A stretch of 33,881 nt of DNA from Clostridia bacterium (GCA_029062045.1 JAIDQV010000189.1:1-33881); one strand, 5' to 3'. Positions 8,263-17,840 are shown, counted from the first letter of the stretch. Translations and numbers: made by a program. Notes: generated from the letters alone by a model not told the origin.

Positions 8263-8440
8263 GGCGCAAGCAAAACCACGCTTTTGCGCCCGCGCACCCA
8301 ATTTGTGGCTATGCCACCTCGGCGCGGGTGAAGTGCCGCAATTATATATGTGTGTGCCCCAAGAGATTGCGGCACAAGGGGCGAGAAGCCCCTAAAAATC
8401 ACGGAAAAAGATTTGCGCAGAATAGCAAAGATTTTTCGTG
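8263..8440 (+). promoter_or_regulatory. Array of five consecutive inverted repeats in the thrC leader (possible regulatory RNA or palindromic repeat cluster)
   Basis: Hairpins at 8263-8290, 8289-8328, 8333-8375 (10-bp GTGCCGCAAT/ATTGCGGCAC), 8377-8393 and 8400-8440, the last abutting the AGGAGG SD. Confidence 0.5.
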
Positions 8441-8450
8441 AGGAGGTCTT

Positions 8451-9935
8451 ATGAAATTCATTTCCACAAGGGGTGGTGAAAAGGTAACGGGTTCGCGCGC
8501 TATCGTCAAAGGTCTGTCGGAAAACGGCGGACTTTACGTGCCCGAAAAATTCCCCGCCGTATCGCGTGAAGAGCTTGAAGCCATGCTCGAATTAAGCTAC
8601 GCCGAACGCGCCGCAAAAGTTATTATAAAATTTCTTGACGAGTTCGACGAAAAAGAGCTTTTATCTGCATGCGAAGAAGCCTATTCCCGTTTTGAACGTA
8701 ACGACCCCGCGCCCCTCGTAAAGATAGACGACGGCGTGTTTATGCTCGAACTCTGGCACGGACCCACCTGCGCATTCAAAGATATGGCGCTCACCCTTTT
8801 GCCCTATCTTTTAAGGAAGAGCTGTGACCTTTGCGGAATTAAAGAAGAAATTTTAATTTTGGTTGCGACCTCGGGCGACACGGGCAAAGCCGCGCTCGAA
8901 GGCTTCAAAGATGCAGACGGCGTTAAAATTTGCGTTTTCTATCCCTCGGACGGAGTTTCCAAAATGCAGAAATTGCAGATGGCAACGCAGGACGGTAAGA
9001 ACGTAAACGTCGTTGCCGTCAAGGGCAACTTCGACGACTGCCAAACCGCAGTAAAAGAAATTTTCTCAAACGAAACCTACGCCGCACAACTCAAAGAAAA
9101 GAACGTAATTTTATCTTCGGCAAACTCAATCAACTTCGGCAGGCTTGTTCCTCAAATAGCGTACTATTTCTCGGCGTACGCCGACCTCGTTTCTTCCAAC
9201 CAAATAGAAATGGGGGAGGAAATCGACTTCGCAGTTCCCACGGGCAACTTCGGCAACGTCCTTGCCGCATACTACGCAAAAAGAATGGGCTTGCCAATTC
9301 GCAGACTTCACTGCGCTTCAAACGAAAACAAAGTCATCGCGGACTTCCTTTTATCGGGTGTCTACGATATGAACCGCGAGTTCTACAAAACTACCGCGCC
9401 TTCGATGGATATACTTCTGTCGTCTAACCTTGAAAGGCTTGTATTCGAGGCGTCGGGCAGAAACGCAAAACTCACCGCGCAGAGAATGGCTCAGCTTAAA
9501 GATACGGGCAAGTACGCCATCGACCCCCAAGAACTTGCGTTTATTCAGGAAACCTTCGACGGCGGCTACGCCGACGAAGAAACATCTGTTGAGGCAATGT
9601 ACGGAGTTTTCGAGGACGTCGGCTACACAATGGATACCCACACGGGCTGCGCAGTGAAGGTCGCGCTCGACTGGTTCGATAAACACAAAAAGGACGAAAC
9701 TAAGACAGTCATCGTTTCAACCGCTAACCCCTACAAATTCCCGCAGGACGTTCTGTACGCAGTTACGGGCAACGACGTCAAGGACAGTTTCAAAGGTATA
9801 AAGCGCCTGCACGCGGCAACGGCTATGGCAATCCCCAAGTGCCTTTTGGAACTTCGCGATAAACCCGTCCGCTTTTCCAAAACGGTGGACAGCAAAAAAC
9901 TCTTCGACGAAGTGCTTGAATTTATTTCCGGATAG
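8451..9935 (+). CDS. thrC: Threonine synthase
   Basis: MKFISTRGG, LWHGPTCAFKDMAL, VATSGDTGKAALEGF, VPTGNFGNVLAAYYAKRMGLP. Confidence 0.96.
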   Translation: MKFISTRGGEKVTGSRAIVKGLSENGGLYVPEKFPAVSREELEAMLELSYAERAAKVIIKFLDEFDEKELLSACEEAYSRFERNDPAPLVKIDDGVFMLELWHGPTCAFKDMALTLLPYLLRKSCDLCGIKEEILILVATSGDTGKAALEGFKDADGVKICVFYPSDGVSKMQKLQMATQDGKNVNVVAVKGNFDDCQTAVKEIFSNETYAAQLKEKNVILSSANSINFGRLVPQIAYYFSAYADLVSSNQIEMGEEIDFAVPTGNFGNVLAAYYAKRMGLPIRRLHCASNENKVIADFLLSGVYDMNREFYKTTAPSMDILLSSNLERLVFEASGRNAKLTAQRMAQLKDTGKYAIDPQELAFIQETFDGGYADEETSVEAMYGVFEDVGYTMDTHTGCAVKVALDWFDKHKKDETKTVIVSTANPYKFPQDVLYAVTGNDVKDSFKGIKRLHAATAMAIPKCLLELRDKPVRFSKTVDSKKLFDEVLEFISG

Positions 9936-10010
9936 GTTAAATTTAACAGCGTAAGGATATAATATATTTGATAATACAGAGGTTCGCCTCTACAAAAAGG
10001 AGTATGGAAA

Positions 10011-10844
10011 ATGAAGAAAAAATTAATCGCAGCCTTGGTTGCAGGTGCAATTTTATCTACGGGCATAATAGGTCTTACCGCTTGCGGAGGCGGCAACGAC
10101 GGACACGACATCAACAAGGGCGAAGAAGTTTCCAAAGAGGGTTGGGCGGCAGCCATAACCGCCACGGTTAACGCTAAAAACTATACTGCCGACGCTTATC
10201 AGGAAGTAGACACTACGATGACGGGCAATATGGGTGAACTTACAAATATTAATATAACGGGCAAAACCGTCGGTGAAGCTAAATTCACCTACGACCTTGC
10301 TAACGGCGGCATTTACGTCAAGCAGACGGTTAAAACAACGGTATCGGGCGTTCCCGACGAGTTGAAAGACGAGGACGGATACAAAGACGATGAATACGTT
10401 ATCGAATCTTATTGCGTAAAAGAAGGGGATACTTATTACACGGCAAATTACCGCGGCAATGCGGAAAAACCCGAATGGTCGACAGGTTCAACAACTTCTT
10501 TCTCGAGCGGCGGTTTGGGCTACTTATTCAATTCAACCTATTCAACCGAAGAGGGCGGTACTGACGTAACCCTTTCCGAGCTTTACGATTCTTTCACTTA
10601 TTCAGACGGCGTTTATACCGCAACGTTATGGGACCACGGCAGTGAAGAAACCGTTTCGCTTTCCTTTAAAGGCGGCTACGTAGTGGGTTACTCTTTCGGC
10701 GGCACCCACGAAGAAGGTGACGAAGATTCCAAAATGGTCAATAGCGGCATAATGATTTACAACTTCTCCAACTACGGCGGCACCACGATAACACCTTCCG
10801 ACGATGCTAAAAAAGCCGTTGAAGATTACAAAGCAAAAAAGTAA
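10011..10844 (+). CDS. Putative lipoprotein, unknown function
   Basis: Signal peptide with lipobox: MKKKLIAALVAGAILSTGIIGLTACGGG. Confidence 0.75.
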   Translation: MKKKLIAALVAGAILSTGIIGLTACGGGNDGHDINKGEEVSKEGWAAAITATVNAKNYTADAYQEVDTTMTGNMGELTNINITGKTVGEAKFTYDLANGGIYVKQTVKTTVSGVPDELKDEDGYKDDEYVIESYCVKEGDTYYTANYRGNAEKPEWSTGSTTSFSSGGLGYLFNSTYSTEEGGTDVTLSELYDSFTYSDGVYTATLWDHGSEETVSLSFKGGYVVGYSFGGTHEEGDEDSKMVNSGIMIYNFSNYGGTTITPSDDAKKAVEDYKAKK

Positions 10845-10865
10845 TTTGAATAAAGCAATTAAAGG

Positions 10866-10892
10866 CGCCCGCAAGTGTTCATCTTGCGGGCG
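10866..10892 (+). terminator. Hairpin, likely terminator
   Basis: CGCCCGCAAG-TGTTCAT-CTTGCGGGCG; weak T tract. Confidence 0.6.
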
Positions 10893-10989
10893 TATTGTTA
10901 AAGTTAGGTGATTAAATTCGGCTTAACAAAAAATAACTTTACTTTTCAGCTTGATATATGGTACAATTTAAAAGTAAAAGTGGAAAATT

Positions 10990-11988
10990 ATGGAAGAAAG
11001 AAAGATTTTGTATTCGGCAATTCAGCCGACCAACAATTTAACGATAGGCAATCTTATCGGCGCGATAAAGAACTGGACTAACCTTCAAAACGATTACGAC
11101 TGTTATTTCGCAATCGCCAATATGCACGCCATAACGGTAAGGCAAGTCCCCGCGGATTTAAGGCAAACAACCCTTTCTATGCTTGCCCTTTATCTCGCGT
11201 GCGGTATCGACCCCGAAAAGTGCGTAATGTACGTACAATCGCACGTGCCCGCGCACGCCGAGCTTTGCTGGGTTCTCAACACCTTCACCTACGTCGGCGA
11301 AATGGAAAGAATGACGCAGTTCAAGGATAAATCTGCCCGTCATGCGGAAAATATAAATATGGGTCTTATGGATTACCCCGTCTTAATGGCGGCGGACATC
11401 CTTCTGTATCAGACGGACGTAGTCCCCGTCGGGCTCGACCAAAGGCAGCACGTTGAAATTTCGCGCGACATCGCCCAAAGGTTCAACAATATCTATTCGC
11501 CCACGTTCAAAATCCCCGAAGCTCTCTATATGAAAGTCGGGGCAAAAATCAACGACCTTCTCGACCCTTCCAAGAAGATGTCCAAGTCTGCGGAAAACCC
11601 CAACGGCGTTATCTATTTGTCCGACGATAAAGATACGGTTATCCGCAAATTCAAACGCGCCGTTACCGACAGCGGTTCGGAAATAAAGTACGACCCCGAA
11701 GCAAAACCCGGCGTAAGCAACCTGCTTACAATTTATTCTGTGTTCACGGGCAAAACCATTGCCGAGGCGGAGGCGGACTTCGCAGGCAAAGGCTACGGCG
11801 ATTTTAAACTTGCCGTCGGCGAGGCGGTTGCCGATAAACTTACGCCCATTCAAAAAGAACAGGCAAGACTTCTTGCCGATAAATCTTACCTTGAAGGGGT
11901 TCTCCGTTCGGGCGCCGAACGCGCGTCCCGCACGGCAAACCGCACCCTTTCAAAAGTCTATAAAAAAATAGGTTTCTATCAACTTTAA
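10990..11988 (+). CDS. trpS: Tryptophanyl-tRNA synthetase
   Basis: FSAIQPTNNLTIGNLIGAIKNW-type N-terminus, MADILLYQTDVVPVGLDQRQH, and KKMSKS. Confidence 0.96.
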   Translation: MEERKILYSAIQPTNNLTIGNLIGAIKNWTNLQNDYDCYFAIANMHAITVRQVPADLRQTTLSMLALYLACGIDPEKCVMYVQSHVPAHAELCWVLNTFTYVGEMERMTQFKDKSARHAENINMGLMDYPVLMAADILLYQTDVVPVGLDQRQHVEISRDIAQRFNNIYSPTFKIPEALYMKVGAKINDLLDPSKKMSKSAENPNGVIYLSDDKDTVIRKFKRAVTDSGSEIKYDPEAKPGVSNLLTIYSVFTGKTIAEAEADFAGKGYGDFKLAVGEAVADKLTPIQKEQARLLADKSYLEGVLRSGAERASRTANRTLSKVYKKIGFYQL

Positions 11989-12854
11989 TGTTTGGCTATA
12001 TTAACCCCGACGCGCCCTATCTTTTCAAGAAGGACGAAACTTTATATAAAGCCCTGTACTGCGGACTTTGCAAAAGCATAGGCAAGGGCTGCGGACAGAC
12101 GGCGCGCAGCGCGCTCACCTACGATATGGCGTTTACTTCCGCGCTCGTTCATAATATCCGCGGCGAAGACGTAAAAATAGAAAAGCGGCACTGCGCAATT
12201 CACTGGTTCAAACGCCGCCCTATTGCCGCCGTTGACGAAACTACTATTGCCATCGGTTGTGTAAACACCGTCCTAGCCTATTACAAACTTTGCGACGATA
12301 AAGCGGACGGCGACAAAAAGGGAGTTTTCCGTCACCTCTACAAGCGCGGTTTTAAAAAAGCAGTGAAACGTTTTCCCCAAATAAAGGAAATTGTTTCACG
12401 CGAAACTTTTCGCCAAGCGCAGCTTGAAAAGTCGGGCTGTGCCGTCATTGACGAGGCGGCCGACCCCACCGCACAAATGATGCAGGATATATCTTCCGCC
12501 GTGCTTCAAGAATATTCCACGCCCAACACTCAAAAACTTTTTTATGCATTGGGTAAGTGGGTGTATCTTGCCGACGCCTTGGACGATTACGACAAGGACG
12601 TAAAAAAGGGGCGGTACAACGCGCTTTACAATTCATGCAAAATTAAGTGCAAGCAAGAAGCAATCAAAACGCAGGGCGAAGAGTGGAAGTTTATCTTCAA
12701 CAGCCTGTTTGCGGACATGCGCGAAAGTCTTGCAAACATCAAATTCCATTTCAACCACGATTTAACGGATAATATTATCCTGCGTGGCATACCCTTGAAA
12801 ACCAGAGCGTTATTCTATGGTAAAGGCTGCAAACAAGGAGAAAATAATGAATAA
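11988..12854 (+). CDS. DUF5685-family protein
   Basis: MFGYINPDAPYLFKKDETLYKALYCGLCKSIGKGCGQTARSALTYDMAF; start overlaps the trpS stop. Confidence 0.7.
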   Translation: MFGYINPDAPYLFKKDETLYKALYCGLCKSIGKGCGQTARSALTYDMAFTSALVHNIRGEDVKIEKRHCAIHWFKRRPIAAVDETTIAIGCVNTVLAYYKLCDDKADGDKKGVFRHLYKRGFKKAVKRFPQIKEIVSRETFRQAQLEKSGCAVIDEAADPTAQMMQDISSAVLQEYSTPNTQKLFYALGKWVYLADALDDYDKDVKKGRYNALYNSCKIKCKQEAIKTQGEEWKFIFNSLFADMRESLANIKFHFNHDLTDNIILRGIPLKTRALFYGKGCKQGENNE

Positions 12855-13464
12855 AAAAAATCTTGAACTTTTAGGGCTTGAAGAAGGCGCGACTCTTGAA
12901 GAAATCAAGGCCGCCTACGAGGCTTTAAGGGAAAAGTATTTAGAGGACAGATTTAAAGACGGCGAAGTTGGCAACAACGCCGCTAAAATGCTGACCAAAA
13001 TAGACGTTGCGTATTCCGAGCTTGAAAGCGAGTTTAAAGAAAAGGGCACAGAAGACGGCGACCTTTTCGAGCGGGCAGAGCAGTACTTAAAGGACGGCAA
13101 CTATACCGACGCCCAGCGCATTCTTGACAGCTTTAACGAGCGCGGTGCAAGATGGCACTATCTTCAAAGCGTAATTTTCTACCGCAAAAATTGGATTAAC
13201 GAAAGCAAGAAACAGCTTGAAATAGCAATACAGCTTGAACCAGAAAACGCGAAGTATAAAGAAGCATACCGCAAACTTAACGAAAAAATCAACGTCGACG
13301 CACAGGCAACGGCGGGCGGCTCACAGCAGGGCGCGTACCAGGGCCAGACAATGGACTCTACCGATGCGGACAGCCAAATGGGCGGCAACTTTTGCGCAAA
13401 CTGCATCGAATGTTGCTACATCAACATGTGTATTAACTGCTTGTGCGGCACCTGTTGTCGTTAA
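12847..13464 (+). CDS. Degenerate J-domain-like protein with TPR-like region and Cys-rich C-terminus
   Basis: MNKKNLELLGLEEGATLEEIKAAYEALREKYLEDRF...: J-domain-like pattern with HPD absent. C-terminus NFCANCIECCYINMCINCLCGTCCR. ATG at 12847 follows AAGGAG. Confidence 0.65.
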   Translation: MNKKNLELLGLEEGATLEEIKAAYEALREKYLEDRFKDGEVGNNAAKMLTKIDVAYSELESEFKEKGTEDGDLFERAEQYLKDGNYTDAQRILDSFNERGARWHYLQSVIFYRKNWINESKKQLEIAIQLEPENAKYKEAYRKLNEKINVDAQATAGGSQQGAYQGQTMDSTDADSQMGGNFCANCIECCYINMCINCLCGTCCR

Positions 13465-13492
13465 AACGCATATAAGCGTCGTTATGCTGTGT

Positions 13493-13595
13493 CGTGGTTT
13501 ACGTTTTGTTCGGTCACGTACGTTTGTGTACGCTCCCTCGCAAAGCCGCACCGCTCCTTGCCTAACTCGCTTCTCTGCATTTTAGATAAACCACG
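13493..13595. repeat. Candidate MITE-like or palindromic intergenic element
   Basis: 9-bp terminal inverted repeats CGTGGTTTA (13493-13501)/TAAACCACG (13587-13595) around a noncoding interior with CGTAC-GTTTGT-GTACG. Confidence 0.4.
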
Positions 13596-13606
13596 CATTA
13601 ACAAAA

Positions 13607-14170
13607 ATGTCAAAAAACAAAAATTCTAAAACTTTTGAAATAGCTTTATCGGGCATATCCTGCGCGGTTGCGGCGCTCGCTTTGTCCCTCGGCATAATGA
13701 CGGGCCTTGGCGCGCTTACGGCTACGGGTTACCTTGTCGCGGTTATCGCGCTTATGGTGCCCCTTTCAAAACAGTTTTTTCTCGGCGACTTTCTCGCCTA
13801 TATGGGCACGGTAATTCTTGCCGTAGTACTCGGCGCGGCGGTCAAGTTCTGGGACTTAGTTCCCTTCGTAATGTTCTTCGGACTTCACCCGCTTGCCAAC
13901 GCCCTTCAAATCCGCTTCAAAATAAACAGATGGCTCGCCCTCGCAATCAAAGCCGTGTGGTTCGACTGCACTTTAATAGTGGGCTATTATCTCGTTTTCG
14001 GCGGGATGATAGGCGGCGCGCTCTTCCCCGAAAACGTGTACGAAGTTCTAAACCGCTACATTTTCCTTTTTATATTCACGGTGGGCACGGTCGGATTTTT
14101 CTTCTACGACTTCCTCATTTTCAAATGTCAGATACTAATTAACAGAATAGTTTTCAGAATTAAAAAATAA
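13607..14170 (+). CDS. Integral membrane protein, possibly transporter S-component-like
   Basis: 187 aa with multiple hydrophobic segments. Confidence 0.55.
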   Translation: MSKNKNSKTFEIALSGISCAVAALALSLGIMTGLGALTATGYLVAVIALMVPLSKQFFLGDFLAYMGTVILAVVLGAAVKFWDLVPFVMFFGLHPLANALQIRFKINRWLALAIKAVWFDCTLIVGYYLVFGGMIGGALFPENVYEVLNRYIFLFIFTVGTVGFFFYDFLIFKCQILINRIVFRIKK

Positions 14171-15579
14171 TGAAAAAGAACGAAACCTACCAAGGAAAAG
14201 TCGTCTCGCTCGGTTCCGAGGGCGAAGGAATAATAAAAACAGATGGCACAACGGCGTTTGTGCCTTTTTGTCTTGTCGGGGAAGAGGTATCTTTCAAAGC
14301 GTTAAAGGTAAAGGACAGCATCGCCTACGGCAAACTCGAAAATTTAAACACAAAATCGCCCGACCGCGTAAGTCCTCCCTGCCCCGTGTTCACAAAGTGC
14401 GGCGGGTGCGATATTCAGCATATGAATTACACCGCGCAGCTCAAATTCAAGCAAGACTCGGTTTCTTCTACTTTATGGAAAATCGGCGGCGTGGAAGCAA
14501 GGGTTGACGAAACAATCCCCTGCGATAAGGATTACCGCTACCGCAACAAACTCGCCCTGCCCATAGGGGTGAACGCAAACGGCGAAACGATATGCGGCTT
14601 CTACGCCCCCCACAGTCACAGGATAGTTGATATCCCCGACTGTCTTATTCAGGCGGAGTGGATAAAACAAGTTATTTCCGCCGTCAAAAAATTCTCGAAA
14701 GAGAATAAAGTTCAGGGCTATAACGAAGAAACCCGCACGGGAATTCTCCGCCGTATCGTCGTGCGCGAGCTGGGAGGAAAATTCATCTTCGCTCTGGTTA
14801 CGGCAAAAAAAATAAACTGCGCCCCCCTAATTACCGAACTTGAAAAGTCCTTTAAAGACTTTACTTTCCTTCTCAATATAAACCCGTCGCAGGGCAACGC
14901 AATTTTCTCGGACAGTTGGCAAATTGTACGCGGCGCGGGCTATTTCGAGGCGGAAGAGTGCGGCATAAAATACCGCGCTGGCGCACAGACCTTCGTGCAG
15001 GTAAACGACGATATCCGCGCCAAGCTCTATGCCCGCGTGCTTGAAGAAGCGGACGAAGGTGCGGTTGCGCTCGACCTGTACAGCGGCGGCGGCATGCTCA
15101 CCGCAATGCTTGCCAAAAAGTGCGGCACGGCGTACGGCGTCGAAATAGTAAAAGAGGCATCCCGCCTCGCCGACGAGCTTAAAGAAGCAAACGGCTTAAA
15201 CGGTAAAATGTTCAATATATGCGGTGCGGTTGAAAACGAAATTGAAAACGTCTTTAAACTTACCGAAGGCAAAAAACGCATAATCGTTTGCGACCCTCCC
15301 CGCAAAGGAATGGAGCGTAGCGTCGTCAAGGCGGTAGCCCAAAGCGGCGCGGATAAAATAGTTTTGATAAGCTGTAACCCCGCAACCCTCGCCCGCGACT
15401 TAGGTTTACTTACGGGCGGGCTAGAAGAAATAGGCGGCGCCCTCTACAAAATGTGCAGCTACAATTCGCCGTACGAGGTTACAAGCATAACCCCGTTCGA
15501 CATGTTCCCCCAAACCAAATGGTGCGAAACGTTGGTCGTCCTTTCCAAAAAAATTCCCACGGAAGCGAAGGCGGAGTAA
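14170..15579 (+). CDS. 23S rRNA (uracil-5-)-methyltransferase, RumA/RlmD family
   Basis: TRAM-like N-terminus, FTKCGGCDIQHM, CDPPRKGMERSVV, LISCNPATLARDL. Confidence 0.92.
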   Translation: MKKNETYQGKVVSLGSEGEGIIKTDGTTAFVPFCLVGEEVSFKALKVKDSIAYGKLENLNTKSPDRVSPPCPVFTKCGGCDIQHMNYTAQLKFKQDSVSSTLWKIGGVEARVDETIPCDKDYRYRNKLALPIGVNANGETICGFYAPHSHRIVDIPDCLIQAEWIKQVISAVKKFSKENKVQGYNEETRTGILRRIVVRELGGKFIFALVTAKKINCAPLITELEKSFKDFTFLLNINPSQGNAIFSDSWQIVRGAGYFEAEECGIKYRAGAQTFVQVNDDIRAKLYARVLEEADEGAVALDLYSGGGMLTAMLAKKCGTAYGVEIVKEASRLADELKEANGLNGKMFNICGAVENEIENVFKLTEGKKRIIVCDPPRKGMERSVVKAVAQSGADKIVLISCNPATLARDLGLLTGGLEEIGGALYKMCSYNSPYEVTSITPFDMFPQTKWCETLVVLSKKIPTEAKAE

Positions 15580-15582
15580 ACT

Positions 15583-15915
15583 ATGGCTATTACAATAAAT
15601 ATCTATTATAGCGGCGAGGGCGGCAACGCAAAAAAATTTGCGGAAGAAATGCTTTCGAGCGGCACGGTAAAAAATATCCGCGCCGAAGAGGGTAACCTCA
15701 GATACGAATACTTCTTCCCTATGGACGATAAAGAAACCGTACTTTTAATCGACAGCTGGAAGGACCAGCTTTCGCTCGACAAGCACCACGCGTCGCCCAT
15801 GATGGCAAAAATCACCGAGCTTCGCAACAAATACAATTTGCATATGAAGGTCGAGCGGTACTTATCCGACGAAGACGGCGTGCCCGCAAGCGATAAAAAG
15901 TTCATCCGCAAATAA
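15583..15915 (+). CDS. Putative quinol monooxygenase (ABM domain)
   Basis: LRYEYFFPMDDKETVLLIDSWKDQLSLDKHHASPMMAKI. Confidence 0.75.
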   Translation: MAITINIYYSGEGGNAKKFAEEMLSSGTVKNIRAEEGNLRYEYFFPMDDKETVLLIDSWKDQLSLDKHHASPMMAKITELRNKYNLHMKVERYLSDEDGVPASDKKFIRK

Positions 15916-15940
15916 AAATCAAATAGTAAGTCATTATTAA

Positions 15941-15974
15941 ATAAAAGCCGACAAAAAACTTTGTCGGCTTTTAT
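15941..15974. terminator. Bidirectional terminator between convergent genes
   Basis: ATAAAAGCCGACAAA-AAAC-TTTGTCGGCTTTTAT. Confidence 0.9.
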
Positions 15975-16570
15975 TATTCTTTATAACTCATAGGTCTTAC
16001 GCAGTAAGTTATTATTTCGCAGATAAATAAAACGTCGTCTTCGCAGTCGTGTCGCACCCACTCGTTTATTATTGCGTCAATACCTTTAAGAAAGTATTTT
16101 TGCATATAGTAAATAAGTTTTTTGTCGGTTACGCCGTGCTTTGCATAGATAGGGACGAATAAATTTTCAATCAAATAATCGTCCATTTTGCCCGCTTCGA
16201 AAACGTGTGCGTTTTCGGCGTATATTCTGTAAAGCCTTTTGTGCTTTTGAATGTATTTAAGGTAGGGCAACAAGTATTTGGGCGAAGCAAAATTCAAATC
16301 TTCCTTGCTCAAACTTCGCATATCCGATAAATTCACGGGGTTATCGAAAGAGCATTCGTTTAGGAAATTAGTTATCGTGCTTTCAAAAGTTTCCTTTAAT
16401 AATTCGTAAGTATTGTCATAGTGGGCGTAAAACGTTGAACGGTTTACGCCCGCTTTTTGGCATATATCCATAATGCTTATATCCGCAAACTCTTTGTTTT
16501 CCAACAAAGTCATAAACGCGCTACCCATTTTGGCTGCGGTATTCTGAAATTTCGATTCCGACCTGTTCAT
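15974..16570 (-). CDS. TetR/AcrR-family transcriptional regulator
   Basis: N-terminal HTH: FADISIMDICQKAGVNRSTFYAHYDNTYELLKETFE. Confidence 0.9.
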   Translation of the reverse strand: MNRSESKFQNTAAKMGSAFMTLLENKEFADISIMDICQKAGVNRSTFYAHYDNTYELLKETFESTITNFLNECSFDNPVNLSDMRSLSKEDLNFASPKYLLPYLKYIQKHKRLYRIYAENAHVFEAGKMDDYLIENLFVPIYAKHGVTDKKLIYYMQKYFLKGIDAIINEWVRHDCEDDVLFICEIITYCVRPMSYKE

Positions 16571-16605
16571 ATTTAAACTATATCAAAAATTCCCAAAAAA
16601 ATCAA

Positions 16606-16643
16606 TCAGAAACCAACACTTTTCGGTTTTTGTGTTGTGGTGT
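16606..16643. promoter_or_regulatory. Candidate TetR operator, copy 1
   Basis: TCAGAAACCAACACTTTTCGGTTTTTGTGTTGTGGTGT; 37/38 identical to 19412-19449; 17 nt before TAAACT. Confidence 0.7.
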
Positions 16644-16695
16644 TTTAAAAAATCGCGGGTTAAACTAATAGTGTAATCAGGCAGGAGAGTAAGCA

Positions 16696-17277
16696 ATGAA
16701 TGAAAACGAAAGCACGGTTTTGACCGAAAAAGATTTAAAAGAGTTTTTATCGGCAACGGGCGAACAGCAGTGGAAAATATTACTCGCCCACGCCGAAAGA
16801 AATAAAAAAATTATTCAGATAAGGAGATTAAAAAATATGGAGCAAAACACTAATTACGAGGAAATCAGCAAACAGTTTGAGGAATTTTGCCACACCAAAG
16901 GCATAGCGGCAAAATTCAAAGTCGCATTCGCAAACATGGCGGAAAACACCCGCAAACAAGCAGCAGCCGACAAAGCACAGCTTGAAGAAGTAAAGTGTCA
17001 GTCGGCGGAAGCCAACCCCGAGTTTACCGAGCTTTTACACACCAAAGGCTTCAAGGCAAAAGTAAAGCTCATTATCGAAAATATCAAAAAAGGCGCAAAG
17101 GAAAGCAACGAAAGGGTGCGTCAACAGATTGAACAGGCAAAGCACGGTGTTCCCCAAGTTGTCACACCTTCCTATACCGCAGAAGAGCTTTCCCGCGAGT
17201 TCAACGCATTTTTAAAAGCCAAAGGTCTTGACGGTAAGTACGTAGTAGAAATTACGGACGGCGAAGATAATGACTGA
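16696..17277 (+). CDS. Hypothetical helical protein with internal repeats
   Basis: Repeats FEEFCHTKGIAAKFKVAFANM, FTELLHTKGFKAKVKLIIENI, FNAFLKAKGLDGKYVVEI. SD AGGAGA upstream; second in-frame ATG at 16837 behind AAGGAG. Confidence 0.65.
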   Translation: MNENESTVLTEKDLKEFLSATGEQQWKILLAHAERNKKIIQIRRLKNMEQNTNYEEISKQFEEFCHTKGIAAKFKVAFANMAENTRKQAAADKAQLEEVKCQSAEANPEFTELLHTKGFKAKVKLIIENIKKGAKESNERVRQQIEQAKHGVPQVVTPSYTAEELSREFNAFLKAKGLDGKYVVEITDGEDND

Positions 17278-17824
17278 ACTTGAAAAAGCCCTTTCGGGCG
17301 AACAGTTTAGCCGAAGAGATTCCGAAGTCGTTGCCTTTCAAGCCAAGGTAAAAGAGCTTTTGTACGACTTCAACCACGCAAGACCGAACGACCCTAAACG
17401 CACGGCAATAGTCAAAGAGCTTGTTACGGGCTATAACAATTACGTTTTTATCGAGGACGGTTTTAAGTGCGTGTTCGGTAAGAACATTCATTTCAAAGGA
17501 ATGGCTATGATTAACTTCAACTGCACCTTCCTTGATTCCAACGTTATCACGATAGGTAATTGTGCGCTTATCGGACCGGGTTGCAATATCATCTGCACAA
17601 ACCATACGCTTGATGCGGACGAGCGGCTTAAAGGCGGGTTTTGCGATAAACCCGTTACTATCGGCGATAAAACTTGGCTTGGTGCAAACGTAACGGTTTT
17701 GCCGGGCGTAACGATAGGAGAGGGTGCCGTAATCGGCGCAGGCTCTGTTGTAACGAAAGACATTCCACCCTATACGGTCGCGGTAGGAAACCCTTGCAAA
17801 GTAGTTAAAGAAATTCCGCATTAA
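17270..17824 (+). CDS. Sugar O-acetyltransferase (Maa/NodL-type, left-handed beta-helix)
   Basis: Hexapeptide repeats: NVITIGNCALIGPGCNIICTNH...VTIGDKTWLGANVTVLPGVTIGEGAVIGAGSVVTKDIP. Confidence 0.92.
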   Translation: MTELEKALSGEQFSRRDSEVVAFQAKVKELLYDFNHARPNDPKRTAIVKELVTGYNNYVFIEDGFKCVFGKNIHFKGMAMINFNCTFLDSNVITIGNCALIGPGCNIICTNHTLDADERLKGGFCDKPVTIGDKTWLGANVTVLPGVTIGEGAVIGAGSVVTKDIPPYTVAVGNPCKVVKEIPH

Positions 17825-17840
17825 AATTTACGGAGTACCT

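Noticed and set aside
8263-8440. T-box riboswitch for thrC
   Set aside because: No recognisable T-box antiterminator motif or specifier loop arrangement.
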